A DNA stretch of 64,000 nt from Pseudomonas linyingensis (lineage in GTDB: Bacteria; Pseudomonadota; Gammaproteobacteria; Pseudomonadales; Pseudomonadaceae). How positions within the stretch are numbered: the first letter of the stretch is position 1; every line of letters starts with the position of its first letter. The notes under the pieces were generated by a model that was not told the origin of the DNA, searched no databases, and saw only the letters and a list, made by a program, of their open reading frames with translations. The DNA is taken from the NCBI RefSeq assembly GCF_900109175.1, contig NZ_FNZE01000009.1:62001-126000 (forward strand), read 5' to 3'. The position numbers and the translations under genes were made by a program. Below are positions 46,882 to 60,025 of the stretch, piece after piece.

Positions 46882-48249
46882 TCAGTAGACCCAGACTTCC
46901 ACGCGGCGGTTCTTGCGGCGGCCGTCCTCGCTGTCGTTGGCGGCGACCGGCAGGGCATCGCCCAGGCCGCTGATTTCGCGGACCAGCACGCCGCCCTTGA
47001 CCAGTTCGCGCTGCACCGCCATGGCACGCAGCTTGGACAGCAGCAGGGCGCGGTCGCGGTTGTCATGCTTGGGGTCGCCAAAACCGACCAGCACCACCTG
47101 GCTCATCATCTTGTTGTTGTCGCGCAGATAGCTCAGCACCCGACGCAGGTCGCGCAGCGCCTTGTTGTCGAGTTCGGAGCTGCCTTCAGCGAAGCGGAAG
47201 TTGACCGCCAGACGCTGGGCGTTGTTCGCCAGAGCGCTGTAGCTGTCCGGCATCTCGCCATGGGCATCGACCTTCATGGCCTTCACGGTCTGGGCGATGA
47301 AGCCGGTCTGCGCGACGATTGCCTGGCCACGCGGGCTGTGGGCGAAACGCACCAGCTGCTGGGCCCAGGGATTGCCTTCACCCGGCTTCATGTACAGGAA
47401 CAGGCGGCGCGACAGCGGATAGTCCTCGGTGGCCACCAGTTCGGTGCTCGGCAGCATCGGCTGCGAGTCGCCGGTGCTGACCGCCAGCGCCTTGGCCTGG
47501 CGGATGTAGGGCAGGCCGATGAAGCCGATGCCCTGCGGGTCCTGGCTGACCGAATCGGACAGCTTGACGCTCGACTCGAAGCGCTTTGCCGACGCGGCCA
47601 GGCTCTTGCCCTGGCTGCTCAGCACCAGCTCCTTGAAGGTGTCCCAGGTGCCCGAGTTGTCGTCGCGGGCGTACAGGTTGATCGCGCCACCGCGACCACC
47701 CAGTTCCTCCCAGGTCTTCACCTCGCCGGCGAACACCTGGCCCAGCTGCGCGACCGACAGTGCCGTCAGCGGGTTGGCGGGGTGCAGGATCACCGCCAGG
47801 CCGTCGATGGCGATCACCTGTTCGCCTTCCGGGCTCTTCAGGTCGCCGAGGCGGGCCAGACTGGCGGCTTCACTGTCCTTGATCGGGCGCGAGGAAGCGG
47901 CCAGCTCGGCGCTGTTGTTGTCCAGAGCGACGAACCCGGTGCTCGAACCGTGGGCAGCGATGGCGATGTTGACCAGGCGACCCTTGTCGTCACGCGCGGT
48001 GACACGTTGCTCGTTCTCGCCGCTGTCCTCGATGCGCACCTCGGTGAAACCGTCCTTCTCCAGCATGCCGCCGACCAGCGCCGGCCCCAGCTTGGCGCCG
48101 ATGGTGTTGGAACCCTGCAGGCGCAGGGCCGGCTTGCCGTCGGTGGGCAGGGGCAGGGCGGCGAAGCTGCCGAGCGGAGTGGCAATGGCCAGCAACCCGC
48201 CGAACAGCAGACGGGCAGTGAAAGGCAGACGGCGGGGGGAGCGCAGCAT
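46882..48249 (-). CDS. Periplasmic substrate-binding (PstS-like) protein fused to OmpA domain
   Basis: A 455-residue protein with signal peptide (about 1-31). About 40-320 is a PstS-type binding fold (LRLQGSNTIGAKLGPALVGGML, SSRPIKDSE, GLAVILHPANPLTALSVAQLGQVFAGEV, YARDDNSGTWDTF). About 345-455 is an OmpA-like peptidoglycan-binding domain (FAEGSSELDNKALRDLRRV, GFGDPKHD, RRKNRRVEVWVY). The fusion would tether phosphate-type ligand binding to the cell wall. Its biological ligand is unknown. Confidence 0.88.
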   Translation of the reverse strand: MLRSPRRLPFTARLLFGGLLAIATPLGSFAALPLPTDGKPALRLQGSNTIGAKLGPALVGGMLEKDGFTEVRIEDSGENEQRVTARDDKGRLVNIAIAAHGSSTGFVALDNNSAELAASSRPIKDSEAASLARLGDLKSPEGEQVIAIDGLAVILHPANPLTALSVAQLGQVFAGEVKTWEELGGRGGAINLYARDDNSGTWDTFKELVLSSQGKSLAASAKRFESSVKLSDSVSQDPQGIGFIGLPYIRQAKALAVSTGDSQPMLPSTELVATEDYPLSRRLFLYMKPGEGNPWAQQLVRFAHSPRGQAIVAQTGFIAQTVKAMKVDAHGEMPDSYSALANNAQRLAVNFRFAEGSSELDNKALRDLRRVLSYLRDNNKMMSQVVLVGFGDPKHDNRDRALLLSKLRAMAVQRELVKGGVLVREISGLGDALPVAANDSEDGRRKNRRVEVWVY

Positions 48250-48350
48250 GGCGGCAGGGAACCTTGTTGGTCAGGTTTGAAGATGCCGCGCAGATTAAGT
48301 CAATGCGATGACCGTTCTGTTACAAGACAACCGCGCAAGTGTGAACTGGT

Positions 48351-49163
48351 TCACGCCAGCTCAAGCCATATCGGCGCGTGGTCGGAAGGCTTGTCCATGC
48401 CGCGCAGGTCGTAGTCGATGCCGGCAGCCTGCAGGCGCGGGATGAGGCCGCTGGAGGTCATGATCAGATCGATGCGCAGGCCGCGCTTGGGCTGGTCCTC
48501 GAAGCCGCGGCTGCGGTAGTCGAACCAGCTGAAGCGGTCGCAAACCTCGGGGTGCAGCTGACGGAAGCTGTCGACCAGCCCCCAGGCGTGCAGGCGGGCC
48601 ATCCACTCGCGTTCTTCCGGCAGGAAGCTGCACTTGCCGCTGCGCAGCCAGCGCTTGGCGTTCTCTGCACCTATTCCAATATCAATATCTTGCGGCGAAA
48701 TGTTGAAGTCACCCATCACCACCAGGCCGTCCTGCGGAGTGAAGCGTTCTTCCAGCAGGCGCTGCAGATCGGCGTAGAACTGCGTTTTGGCCGGAAACTT
48801 GATCGCATGATTGCGGCTCTCGCCCTGGGGGAAGTAGCCGTTGAATACGTGCAGTGGCTGGCCGTGCTCGTCGGTGAAGGTGGCGCCGATGAAGCGGCGT
48901 TGCGAGTCCTCGCCGTCCCAGGGGAAGCCCTTGAGCAGATTCTGCGGTGCCTGGCGCGACAGCAGGGCAACTCCGTAGTGGCCCTTCTGGCCGTGGTACT
49001 CGACGTGGTAGCCAAGCGCCTCGATGTCGGCATGGGGAAACTGCTCGTCGGCTACCTTGGTTTCCTGCAGACCGATGACATCCGGCTGGTGCCGCTCGAT
49101 CAGCTCAGCCAACTGATGAGGACGTGCGCGCAATCCATTGATATTGAAGGAAACGAGTTTCAC
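48351..49163 (-). CDS. xthA: Exodeoxyribonuclease III
   Basis: A 270-residue AP endonuclease/3'-exonuclease with the family signatures [44 protein letters not shown] and KPSDHAPI. It repairs abasic sites and 3' blocks. I chose GTG 49163, which aligns with the usual [10 protein letters not shown] start and has GGAAAA ahead; ATG 49178 would add five residues. Confidence 0.95.
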   Translation of the reverse strand: MKLVSFNINGLRARPHQLAELIERHQPDVIGLQETKVADEQFPHADIEALGYHVEYHGQKGHYGVALLSRQAPQNLLKGFPWDGEDSQRRFIGATFTDEHGQPLHVFNGYFPQGESRNHAIKFPAKTQFYADLQRLLEERFTPQDGLVVMGDFNISPQDIDIGIGAENAKRWLRSGKCSFLPEEREWMARLHAWGLVDSFRQLHPEVCDRFSWFDYRSRGFEDQPKRGLRIDLIMTSSGLIPRLQAAGIDYDLRGMDKPSDHAPIWLELA

Positions 49164-49417
49164 GGAGTAGTTTTCCATAGCGACAGTTCAGCGGCGATCC
49201 TAACCGATCGTGCGGGCGGACGACCAGATTGCCTGGCGCGACGCGGAGTCGTCAGTAGTGGCGCAAAGTGCATGGAATTGTCTGTTCGGCTGCATGCTAG
49301 GCTTTTACGGATAAGTCGCTGCCTGACCGCGATCTCGCGACTGGGCAGGGCTCGATGGCAGTTCATGTGGAATATCATTATCCGCGCTCAACCACCTTGA
49401 TTAATAAGGAAAAAGAA

Positions 49418-49915
49418 ATGACTCAAGTAACCCTGAAAGGCAACCCGGTTCGCGTCGACGGCAACCTGCCGCAGGTCGGCAGCCAGGCCCCGGCCTTCCA
49501 CCTGGTGGGAACCGATCTGTCCGAGCACACCCTGGCCGACTTCGTCGGCCGCCGCAAAGTGCTGAACATCTTCCCGAGCATCGACACTCCGACCTGCGCC
49601 ACCTCGGTGCGCAAGTTCAACGTCGAGGCCGGTGGATTGGACAACACCGTGGTGCTGTGCATTTCCGCCGACCTGCCGTTCGCCCAGAAGCGCTTCTGTG
49701 CCTCCGAAGGCCTGGACAATGTGATCAACCTGTCCACCCTGCGCGGCCGCGAGTTCCTCCAGGACTATGGCGTGGCCATCGCCGAGGGCCCGCTGGTCGG
49801 CTTGGCCGCCCGTGCCGTGGTGGTACTGGACGAGCACGACAAGGTGCTGCACAGCGAGCTGGTATCCGAGATCGGCAACGAGCCTGACTACGCCGCGGCA
49901 CTGGCCGTGCTCTGA
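49418..49915 (+). CDS. tpx: Thiol peroxidase (atypical 2-Cys peroxiredoxin)
   Basis: A 165-residue protein. Cys60 (TPTCATSV) is the peroxidatic and Cys94 (KRFCASEG) the resolving cysteine, both in Tpx positions. It reduces hydroperoxides with thioredoxin. AAGGA precedes ATG 49418. It is divergent from xthA, another oxidative-damage gene. Confidence 0.97.
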   Translation: MTQVTLKGNPVRVDGNLPQVGSQAPAFHLVGTDLSEHTLADFVGRRKVLNIFPSIDTPTCATSVRKFNVEAGGLDNTVVLCISADLPFAQKRFCASEGLDNVINLSTLRGREFLQDYGVAIAEGPLVGLAARAVVVLDEHDKVLHSELVSEIGNEPDYAAALAVL

Positions 49916-50051
49916 TCGGCCTCGGGCGCGGTGGGCTGCCCTGCGGCCCATCGCGTTTGCCGATGAACCACCGATTGCATGCCTGGCCCCGCAGACGCCG
50001 ATTCGTCAGCTAGCTTTAAACCAGTTAGGGCGAATCACGGGGCAGCAGCCA

Positions 50052-50876
50052 ATGGCCAAGGGAAAGAAGAAACAAGCAGCGGAAACAGCGGTTGAGAAGG
50101 AAAGACTGGGCCGCAAGGACTATGAAACCGAGTTGAGGCGGCTGCACGTCGAGCTGGTCAAGCTGCAGGAATGGGTGGTGGCCAAGGGCCTGAAGGTGTG
50201 CGTCGTCTTCGAGGGCCGCGATGGTGCAGGCAAGGGCGGCACGATCAAGGCGATCACCGAGCGGGTCAGCCCGCGGGTGTTTCGCGTGGTGGCGCTGCCG
50301 GCGCCCACCGACCGGGAAAAGACCCAGATGTATGGGCAGCGCTACCTCGTCCATATGCCGGCAGCCGGCGAAGTGGTGATCTTCGACCGCAGTTGGTACA
50401 ACCGCGCCGGTGTCGAGCGGGTGATGGGCTTCTGTACCGAGGAGCAGGCCCAGCGTTTCCTCGGCATTGTGCCGCTGTTCGAGAAGATGATGGTCGAGTC
50501 CGGGATCATCCTCATCAAGTACTGGCTCGAGGTGAGTGCCGAGGAGCAGCAACGCCGCCTGGAGGACCGCATCGACGACGGGCGCAAGATCTGGAAGCTG
50601 TCGCCCATGGACCTGAAATCCTTCAGTCGCTGGGACGAGTACACCCGCGCCCGCGACGAGATGTTCGCGGCCTCCGACACCTCCTGGGCCCCCTGGTACA
50701 TGGCGCGCTCCGAGGAAAAGCGGCGGGTGCGCCTGAATATCATCAGTCACCTGCTCCAGCAGATTCCCTACGAGGACATCACCCGGCAGGAGAAGGTCAA
50801 GCTGCCCAAACGCACCAGGATCGGCCGCTACAAGGCAGTGCCGTATCCCTTCAGGATGGTGGAAGAGCGCTTCTGA
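50052..50876 (+). CDS. ppk2: Polyphosphate kinase 2
   Basis: A 274-residue single-domain PPK2. Walker A FEGRDGAGKGGT (53-64), Walker B region IFDRSWYNRAG and lid stretch RRLEDRIDDGRKIWKLSP are present. PPK2 uses polyphosphate to phosphorylate nucleoside diphosphates (mainly to GTP or ATP). Its binding site is weak; ATG 50052 gives the usual family length. A shared terminator separates it from arcC. Confidence 0.93.
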   Translation: MAKGKKKQAAETAVEKERLGRKDYETELRRLHVELVKLQEWVVAKGLKVCVVFEGRDGAGKGGTIKAITERVSPRVFRVVALPAPTDREKTQMYGQRYLVHMPAAGEVVIFDRSWYNRAGVERVMGFCTEEQAQRFLGIVPLFEKMMVESGIILIKYWLEVSAEEQQRRLEDRIDDGRKIWKLSPMDLKSFSRWDEYTRARDEMFAASDTSWAPWYMARSEEKRRVRLNIISHLLQQIPYEDITRQEKVKLPKRTRIGRYKAVPYPFRMVEERF

Positions 50877-50890
50877 AGGGTGACGCACAA

Positions 50891-50926
50891 GGCAAAGGCC
50901 CGCGGACATGCCGATGGGCCTTTGCC
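50891..50926. terminator. Bidirectional terminator of ppk2 and arcC
   Basis: GGCAAAGGCCC (50891-50901) pairs perfectly with GGGCCTTTGCC (50916-50926) between the convergent genes. Confidence 0.88.
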
Positions 50927-50941
50927 GACAAGCAACGGCAT

Positions 50942-51868
50942 TCAGCGGTAGGTCAGGCCCGCTTGCTGGGTGGTGACGCGAGTGCCGGCGGTGCCCTGGA
51001 CGATTGCCTCGATATCCGGCAGCGAACCGATCACCGCCACCTTGCCGGTATGGCGGGCGAACTCGCAGGCGGCCTGGACTTTCGGACCCATGGAACCGGC
51101 GGCGAAGCCGAGGCGCTCCAGCTCGTCCGGGTGCGCCTCGGCGATGGCTTTCTGCGTCGGCTTGCCCCAGTCGATATAGGCCGCGTCGACGTCGGTGGCG
51201 ATCACCAGCAGGTCGCTTGCCAGCTGTTCGGCCAGCAGGGCCGAGCAGAGGTCCTTGTCGATCACCGCTTCCACGCCCTGCAGCTTGCCGTCCCGATACA
51301 GGGTCGGGATGCCACCACCACCGGCGCAGATCACCACCGAGCCCTTTTCCAGCAGCCACTTGATCGGGCGGATCTCGATGATCCGTCGCGGGCGCGGGCT
51401 GGCCACCACGCGCCGGAACTGGTTGCCATCGGGGGCGATGCTCCAGCCTTTGTCCCGGGCCAGGCGCTCGGCTTCTTCCTTGGTGTAGACCGGGCCGATC
51501 GGCTTGGTCGGCTTCTGGAAGGCCGGGTCGGCGCCGTCCACCTCGACCTGGGTGAGGATGGTAGCGAAGGGCAGCTCGGCCGGCAGCAGGTTGCCCAGCT
51601 CCTGTTCGATCATGTAGCCGATCATGCCTTCGGTCTCGGCGCCGAGTACGTCCAGCGGGTAGGGGTTGGCGGCATCATAGGCCGCGCCCTGCAGGGCCAG
51701 CAGGCCGACCTGAGGGCCGTTGCCATGGGCAATCACCAGTTCGTTGCCGGCGGCCACCTTGGCGATCTGCTCGCAGGCGACGCGCACGTTCTCGCGCTGA
51801 TTCTCCGCGGTCATGGCCTCGCCACGGCGCAACAGGGCGTTGCCGCCCAGGGCGATGACTAGTCGCAT
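50942..51868 (-). CDS. arcC: Carbamate kinase
   Basis: A 308-residue protein of the amino-acid-kinase fold: [35 protein letters not shown] and [10 protein letters not shown]. It makes ATP from carbamoyl phosphate in the arginine deiminase pathway. It begins 13 bases below the arcB stop, so is co-transcribed. Confidence 0.97.
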   Translation of the reverse strand: MRLVIALGGNALLRRGEAMTAENQRENVRVACEQIAKVAAGNELVIAHGNGPQVGLLALQGAAYDAANPYPLDVLGAETEGMIGYMIEQELGNLLPAELPFATILTQVEVDGADPAFQKPTKPIGPVYTKEEAERLARDKGWSIAPDGNQFRRVVASPRPRRIIEIRPIKWLLEKGSVVICAGGGGIPTLYRDGKLQGVEAVIDKDLCSALLAEQLASDLLVIATDVDAAYIDWGKPTQKAIAEAHPDELERLGFAAGSMGPKVQAACEFARHTGKVAVIGSLPDIEAIVQGTAGTRVTTQQAGLTYR

Positions 51869-51881
51869 GCTCGATCTCCTC

Positions 51882-52892
51882 TCAGATGTCCGCCAGGGTC
51901 GATACGAGGATCGCCTTGATGGTGTGCATGCGGTTTTCCGCCTGGTCGAAGGCGATGCAGTAAGGCGACTCGAAGACGTCGTCGGTCACCTCGATGCCAT
52001 TGGCCAGGTGCGGATACTGCGCGGCGATCTGCTGGCCGACCTTGGTCTCGCTGTTGTGGAAGGCCGGCAGGCAGTGCATGAACTTTGCCCGCGGGTTGCC
52101 GGTGGCCTTCATCATGTCCATGTTGACCTGGTAGGGCAGCAGTTGCTGGATGCGTTCGCCCCAGGCCTCCACCGGTTCGCCCATGGACACCCACACGTCG
52201 GTGTGGACGAAATCCACGCCCTTGACCGCGGCCTTGGCATCTTCGGTGAGGGTGATGCGGGCGCCGGTTTCCTCGGCGAACTTCTTGCAGGCGGCGACGT
52301 GTTCGTCGCTCGGCCAGAGGGCCTTGGGCGCGGCGATGCGCACATCCATGCCCAGCTTGGCGCCGATCAGCAGCAGCGAGTTGCCCATGTTGTTGCGCGC
52401 GTCGCCCAGGTAGGCGTAGCTGATTTCGTGCAGCGGCTTGTCGCTGTGCTCGCGCATGGTCAGCACGTCGGCGAGCATCTGGGTCGGGTGGTATTCGTCG
52501 GTCAGGCCGTTGAACACCGGCACGCCGGCGTACTTGGCCAGGTCTTCGACGATTTCCTGCTTGAAGCCGCGATACTCGATGGCGTCGTACATGCGACCGA
52601 GCACGCGGGCGGTGTCCTTCATGCTTTCCTTGTGGCCGATCTGCGAGGAGCCCGGATCGATGTAGGTGACGCTGGCACCCTGGTCATAGGCGGCCACCTC
52701 GAAGGCGCAGCGGGTGCGGGTGGAGGTTTTCTCGAAGATCAGCGCGATGTTCTTGCGCTTGAGGTGCTGCTGTTCGGTGCCGGTGTACTTGGCGCGCTTG
52801 AGGTCGCGGGACAGGTCGAGGAGGTAACGCAGTTCGCGGGTGCTGTGGTGCATCAGGCTGAGCAGGTTGCGGTTGTGCATGTTGAAAGCCAT
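51882..52892 (-). CDS. arcB: Catabolic ornithine carbamoyltransferase
   Basis: A 336-residue enzyme with carbamoyl-phosphate site [15 protein letters not shown] and [15 protein letters not shown]. It converts citrulline and phosphate to ornithine and carbamoyl phosphate. It lies 85 bases after arcA in the same direction. Confidence 0.97.
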   Translation of the reverse strand: MAFNMHNRNLLSLMHHSTRELRYLLDLSRDLKRAKYTGTEQQHLKRKNIALIFEKTSTRTRCAFEVAAYDQGASVTYIDPGSSQIGHKESMKDTARVLGRMYDAIEYRGFKQEIVEDLAKYAGVPVFNGLTDEYHPTQMLADVLTMREHSDKPLHEISYAYLGDARNNMGNSLLLIGAKLGMDVRIAAPKALWPSDEHVAACKKFAEETGARITLTEDAKAAVKGVDFVHTDVWVSMGEPVEAWGERIQQLLPYQVNMDMMKATGNPRAKFMHCLPAFHNSETKVGQQIAAQYPHLANGIEVTDDVFESPYCIAFDQAENRMHTIKAILVSTLADI

Positions 52893-52977
52893 GACGGATC
52901 ACCTCTGGTGAAATCTGGGCTGAGCTGTATGAACGTGGACCAGCGCGGCGGTCGGGAGAGGCCGCTGCGCTTGCGAA

Positions 52978-54231
52978 TCAGTAGTCGACCGGGTCGCGGA
53001 TGATCGGGCAGGTCATGCAGTGGCCACCGCCTCGGCCGCGGCCCAGTTCACCGGCGCTGATGGTGACCACTTCCACCCCGGCCTTGCGCAAGAGGGTGTT
53101 GGTGTAGGTGTTGCGGTCGTAGCCGACCACCACACCGGGCGACAGGCAGACCACGTTGTTGCCATCGTCCCACTGCTCGCGTTCGACCTCGTAGGCGTCG
53201 CCACCGGTCTCGACCACGCGCAGCTTCTTCAGGTTGAGGGCCTCGCCAACTACCTGGATGAAGTGTTTGCCCTCGCGGCGGATGTCCAGACCGCCCGGCT
53301 TGCTGGCGTCGGGGCGGATGCTGAACGGGACGATCTGGTTGACCACTTCGGGGAAGACGGTGACCAGGTCGCGGTCGCAGAAGGTGAACACCGTATCCAG
53401 GTGCATGGCGGCGCGCGACTTGGGCAGGCCGGCGACGATCACGCGCTCGGCCGCGCCCTTGGCGAACAGGGCCTGAGCCACCTGACCGATGGCCTGGCGT
53501 GAGCTGCGCTCGCCCATGCCGATCAGCACCACGCCGTTGCCCACCGGCATCACGTCGCCGCCTTCAAGGGTGGCGGCGCCATGCTCTTCATCCGGATTGC
53601 CCCACCAGATGTCGAATTCGGCATTCACGAAGTCCGGGTGGAACTTGTAGATCGCCGTGGTCAGCAGGGTTTCCTGGCGGCGAGCCGGCCAGTACATCGG
53701 GTTGAGCGTCACGCCGCCGTAGATCCAGCAGGTGGTATCGCGGGTGAACTGGGTATTCGGCAGCGGCGGCAGGATGAAGCTGGTGTTGCCGAGGAAGTCG
53801 ACCAGCATCTTCAGCACGCTGCTGTCGCCGAGACCCTTCTGCAGGTCGGCGGCCGAGACGCCACCGATGAGGAACTCGGCCAGCTGGCGGGCCTCCAGGC
53901 CTTCCAGCCAGCTGCGCATTTCCTCGCCGAAGCCAACGCCGACCTGATTGGCCGACAGCTTGCGGTCGAGGATCCACTTCAGCGCTTCCTTGTTCTGCAC
54001 GGTGTCGGTCAGCAGGTTGTGCATCTCCACCACGTCGACGCCTCGGTCGCGCATCTTGGTGGCGAAGTCGAAATGGTCGCGCTTGGCCTGGGACACCCAG
54101 ATCACATCATCGAACAGCAGCTCGTCGCAGTTGCTCGGGGTCAGGCGCAGGTGCGCCAGGCCCGGCGAGCAGACCATCACCTTGTGCAGCTTGCCGGCTT
54201 CGGAATGAACGCCGAGTTTGATCTTGGACAT
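52978..54231 (-). CDS. arcA: Arginine deiminase
   Basis: A 417-residue enzyme that hydrolyses arginine to citrulline and ammonia. The catalytic Cys lies near the end in [17 protein letters not shown] and HLDTVFTF supply other active-site residues. GAAGGAG precedes the ATG. First gene of the arcABC cluster. arcD, normally its upstream neighbour in Pseudomonas, is absent here. Confidence 0.97.
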   Translation of the reverse strand: MSKIKLGVHSEAGKLHKVMVCSPGLAHLRLTPSNCDELLFDDVIWVSQAKRDHFDFATKMRDRGVDVVEMHNLLTDTVQNKEALKWILDRKLSANQVGVGFGEEMRSWLEGLEARQLAEFLIGGVSAADLQKGLGDSSVLKMLVDFLGNTSFILPPLPNTQFTRDTTCWIYGGVTLNPMYWPARRQETLLTTAIYKFHPDFVNAEFDIWWGNPDEEHGAATLEGGDVMPVGNGVVLIGMGERSSRQAIGQVAQALFAKGAAERVIVAGLPKSRAAMHLDTVFTFCDRDLVTVFPEVVNQIVPFSIRPDASKPGGLDIRREGKHFIQVVGEALNLKKLRVVETGGDAYEVEREQWDDGNNVVCLSPGVVVGYDRNTYTNTLLRKAGVEVVTISAGELGRGRGGGHCMTCPIIRDPVDY

Positions 54232-54248
54232 CGGGAACTCCTTCTCTA

Positions 54249-54332
54249 TTAGAGACTGACGAAGCCTGCGTAGAGACCGCAGGCGGCAATTCCGGCTGCG
54301 ATGACGGCACCTCTGAAAGTCAGCTTTTTCAC
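54249..54332 (-). CDS. Possible 27-aa membrane peptide upstream of arcA
   Basis: GTG 54332 opens [19 protein letters not shown], then LYAGFVSL and TAA 54249. The peptide is basic then hydrophobic, like a single membrane segment, and ends 17 bases before arcA. There is no good ribosome binding site. It could be a leader peptide, a remnant, or chance. Confidence 0.3.
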   Translation of the reverse strand: MKKLTFRGAVIAAGIAACGLYAGFVSL

Positions 54333-54401
54333 GCTGTTAACACCCGCTGGTTCTGCTTGCGCTTGCCCTTGGCGATTCAAGAACGTCCGCGAGCTCCCGG
54401 C

Positions 54402-56138
54402 TCAGGGCGTCCAGTCCACCCCGTGATCGCCGAGGTAGTCATCCACGCCGGCGCCCACGGTGGGCTGGAAGATGTTTCCGCCGAACACTTCCAGCAGTCC
54501 GAAGCGCTTGAACTTGTCCTTGACCGGGTCCTTCATCTCCGCGAAATGCAGCTCGATATCGCGCGCGCGCAGGGTTTTGCACAGCTCGGCGAGCATGTCG
54601 GCGGAGGTGACGTCGATGCTTGTAACCGGCTCGGCCGCCACCATCACCCGGCGTACCGGCGTCGGCGACTCCGCGATGGCCTCCAGCAGGCACTCTCGGA
54701 ACAGCTCGGCATTGGCGAAGAACAGCGGCGCGTCCCAGCGGAACAGCACCAGGCCGGGCACCCGGCGGGCTTGCGGATAACGCTTCACATCGTGAAAGCC
54801 ACGCACGCCGTCGGCGCGACCGAGAATGGCGTAATGCGGGCGCCAGCCATCCCACAGGTACTCGATCACGGCGATACCCACCGCCAGGCCGATGCCGGGG
54901 ATGGCGCCGAAGACGGCGACCCCGGCAAAGCAGGCCATCGACAGCCAGAACTCCCAGCGCTGGATGCGGTAGATGCGCTTCAGGTCGGTGAACTCGAACA
55001 GGCCGATGACTGCGGCGATCACCACCGCGGCCAGCGCGCTGCTGGGCAGGTAGCGCAGGAGATCTGGAGCGACCAGCAGCAGGGCCGCCACCGCCAGGGC
55101 GCCGACCACCCCGGTCAGCTGGGTCTTGGAGCCAGCCGCCTCGGCCACCGGCGTGCGCGAGGAGCTGCTGCTGATGGGAAAACCCTGGAACAGTCCGGCG
55201 GCCAGGTTGGCGGCGCCCAGACCGATCATCTCCTGGTTGGGGTCGACCTGGGTTTGCGTGCGCGCGGCATAGGTACGCGACAGCACGCTGGTATCGGCGA
55301 ACGACACGATGGCGACGGCGCAACCGCCGAGCACCACGGTGGCGATGTCGACGCCGCTGAGCCAGGGCAGGGTGAAGGTGGGCAGACCCTGGGGCAAGTC
55401 GCCCAGCACCTTGACGCCATGGCTGCTGAGATCGAAGAAGCTGACGGCCAGGGTCGCCAGGATCACCACGATGAGAATGCTCGGCAGCCGCTCGAAGCGC
55501 TTGAGCAACAGGATCAGCGCCAGGCTGCCGCCGCCGACCGCAAAGCTGTACCAGTTGGCCTTGCCGGTAGCGATGGCCTCGACCAGATGCCACAGGTCGA
55601 GCAGGGGGCCTTCGCCGTCGATGGAAATGCCGAACAGCTTGGGCGTCTGGGCGATCAGCACGACCAGGGCAATGCCGTTCATGTAGCCGTAGCGGATCGG
55701 CGTGGACAGCAGCTCGGTGATGAAGCCCAAGCGCAGCAGGCCGGCGAGGATGCACACCAGTCCGGAAACCACCGCCATCATGCTGGCCAGGGTGATGGCG
55801 CGCAGCGGGTCGCCGCCGGACAGCGGCAGCACCACGGCGAGGATCAGCGCGGCGAGCGACGAATCCGGGCCGAGCACCAGAATGCGGCTGGGGCCGAACA
55901 GGGCGTAGGCCAGCAGCGGAATGATGGTGGCATACAGGCCGTAGATGCCCCGCACGCCGGAGGCTTCGGCGTAGGCAATGCCAACCGGCACCAGCATGGA
56001 GGTGAGTACCAGGCCGGCAGCGATATCCTTGGGTAGCCAGTCGAGGCGGTACTGCTTGAGCATCAGCAGCCCCGGCAGCCAGCGCAACCAGGAGGAAGCA
56101 GTGGGCGGGCTGGCTGGGCTGTCGGGCTCTGGGCGCAT
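54402..56138 (-). CDS. SulP-family anion (sulfate-type) transporter with STAS domain
   Basis: A 578-residue protein. The N-terminal part (about 20-420) has 12-14 hydrophobic helices of the SulP fold (YRLDWLPKDIAAGLVLTSMLVP; GLYATIIPLLAYALFGPSRI; ISSSSSRTPVAEAAGSKTQ). The C-terminal STAS domain covers about 450-560. SulP proteins carry sulfate, bicarbonate or dicarboxylates; the substrate here is not deducible. Confidence 0.93.
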   Translation of the reverse strand: MRPEPDSPASPPTASSWLRWLPGLLMLKQYRLDWLPKDIAAGLVLTSMLVPVGIAYAEASGVRGIYGLYATIIPLLAYALFGPSRILVLGPDSSLAALILAVVLPLSGGDPLRAITLASMMAVVSGLVCILAGLLRLGFITELLSTPIRYGYMNGIALVVLIAQTPKLFGISIDGEGPLLDLWHLVEAIATGKANWYSFAVGGGSLALILLLKRFERLPSILIVVILATLAVSFFDLSSHGVKVLGDLPQGLPTFTLPWLSGVDIATVVLGGCAVAIVSFADTSVLSRTYAARTQTQVDPNQEMIGLGAANLAAGLFQGFPISSSSSRTPVAEAAGSKTQLTGVVGALAVAALLLVAPDLLRYLPSSALAAVVIAAVIGLFEFTDLKRIYRIQRWEFWLSMACFAGVAVFGAIPGIGLAVGIAVIEYLWDGWRPHYAILGRADGVRGFHDVKRYPQARRVPGLVLFRWDAPLFFANAELFRECLLEAIAESPTPVRRVMVAAEPVTSIDVTSADMLAELCKTLRARDIELHFAEMKDPVKDKFKRFGLLEVFGGNIFQPTVGAGVDDYLGDHGVDWTP

Positions 56139-56327
56139 GCGAAGGTGTCCTTGTCGAGCGCACGAAACCGGCTCGGAAGGCCGGGTTGCTGGTGATCAAG
56201 AAGAAGACTAGGCCGAGAATCGGGGATATGCCCGCGAGACAGACGAAGACATGCAGGCGGCTGGCGGGAGGAGCGGGTAGTTCGAGACGCTGGCGGGATT
56301 GCACACAGCCGTGCCGGGAGGCCGACA

Positions 56328-56358
56328 GCAAGAAGCCCGCATTGCGCGGGCTTCTTGC
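56328..56358 (-). terminator. Terminator below the glycine-zipper gene
   Basis: GCAAGAAGCCCGC (56328-56340) pairs perfectly with GCGGGCTTCTTGC (56346-56358). Confidence 0.88.
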
Positions 56359-56388
56359 GATGAGCGATGTGCTCAGCCGGGCAGGGGT

Positions 56389-56745
56389 TTAGCGCCCCAT
56401 GTTGTTGCCGACCGCACCGCCAGCCGCGCCGCCGAGGCCCGCGCCGATGGCGCCGCCGGTGCTGCCGCCGAGGGTGTTGCCCAGCAGCGAGCCGCCGGCC
56501 GCGCCGAGGCCACTGCCTACGGCGACTTTGGTCTTTTTGCCATCCTTCGCGGTGACCGCGCCACCGGCCGCAGCGCCCAGGCCGGCACCGACTGCAGCGC
56601 CAGTCTTGCCGCCGAGTGATTGACCGAGGACGTTGCCCAGGGCACCGCCGAGACCGCCACCGACCGCCGCACGAGTAGTGCTATCGGCCATGGCGCCCTG
56701 GGCGCACAGCAGGCTCAGGGTCAGGACGGAAAGTGCTTTACGCAT
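56389..56745 (-). CDS. Secreted glycine-zipper protein, 118 aa
   Basis: Signal peptide (about 1-20, ending AMA-D). The mature part consists of repeated GxxxG segments (GGGLGGALGNVLG; GAAVGAGLGAAAGGAV; GGSTGGAIGAGLGGAAGG), a glycine-zipper membrane-associating domain. Such proteins sit in or near the outer membrane. A T-rich gap upstream (plus-strand TTGAAAAAAAAC) may hold its promoter. Confidence 0.88.
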   Translation of the reverse strand: MRKALSVLTLSLLCAQGAMADSTTRAAVGGGLGGALGNVLGQSLGGKTGAAVGAGLGAAAGGAVTAKDGKKTKVAVGSGLGAAGGSLLGNTLGGSTGGAIGAGLGGAAGGAVGNNMGR

Positions 56746-56997
56746 GTTGTGAACCTCGTTGAAAAAAAACAGTGGATTGTCACGGGCGGCTCGACACTAG
56801 GCAAACGTCAAGCGCGCCGGTTGAGAACTGCCGCGCCCATTGGGGCAGGCGCGGCGGTGAGTATTCATGCGCGGCATTGTCGCGTGCAGTTTCCGGAGAC
56901 CAACGGTCAGATGACGCTGCGGTGCCGCCGCCGCAACGTCTGACAACAACGAAGGAGCCGGGTTCGCTGGAGCGCGAAGCTGGGCTGCAAGCTTGCG

Positions 56998-59808
<2,811 letters not shown>

Positions 59809-59906
59809 GCCTGCAGTGTGGGGAGCGGGCGGGCGCTTGGCAAGTGGCGCGTCAGGTTCGTCGCAGAGCGAGTCTGGCGCGCTGGCGGCTCCATGGCCAG
59901 GCCCAC

Positions 59907-59930
59907 AGGAGCCGATTTATCTGCGCTCAC
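59907..59930 (+). repeat. REP-like element upstream of fic
   Basis: AGGAGCCGATTTATCTGCGC resembles the Pseudomonas intergenic repeat of the GGAGCGGATTTATCCGCG type. A sister copy begins at the fic stop codon (61184). Confidence 0.6.
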
Positions 59931-59941
59931 TAGCTGGACGC

Positions 59942-60003
59942 TGAGCCGAATAGATCGCACAATCGGCTCACTTTATGAGCTGAATAGCGCTGCGATTCGG
60001 CTC
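59942..60003 (+). promoter_or_regulatory. Operator array upstream of fic
   Basis: Half-sites alternate in orientation: TGAGCCGAATAG (59942), AATCGGCTCA (59961), TGAGCTGAATAG (59976) and ATTCGGCTC (59995). AATCGGCTCA and TGAGCTGAAT form an imperfect palindrome around CTTTA. The C-terminal winged-helix-like end of the Fic protein could bind here. Confidence 0.6.
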
Positions 60004-60025
60004 GCCACCCGGGGGCAGGCCCAAG

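Noticed and set aside
54361-54401. Anr box upstream of arcA
   Set aside because: On the minus strand TTGAATCGCCAA has only one good half-site. It does not fit TTGAT-N4-ATCAA.
54357-56036. Plus-strand frame of 559 aa opposite the SulP gene
   Set aside because: His/Gln/Gly-rich antisense translation of a clear SulP gene, without start signals.
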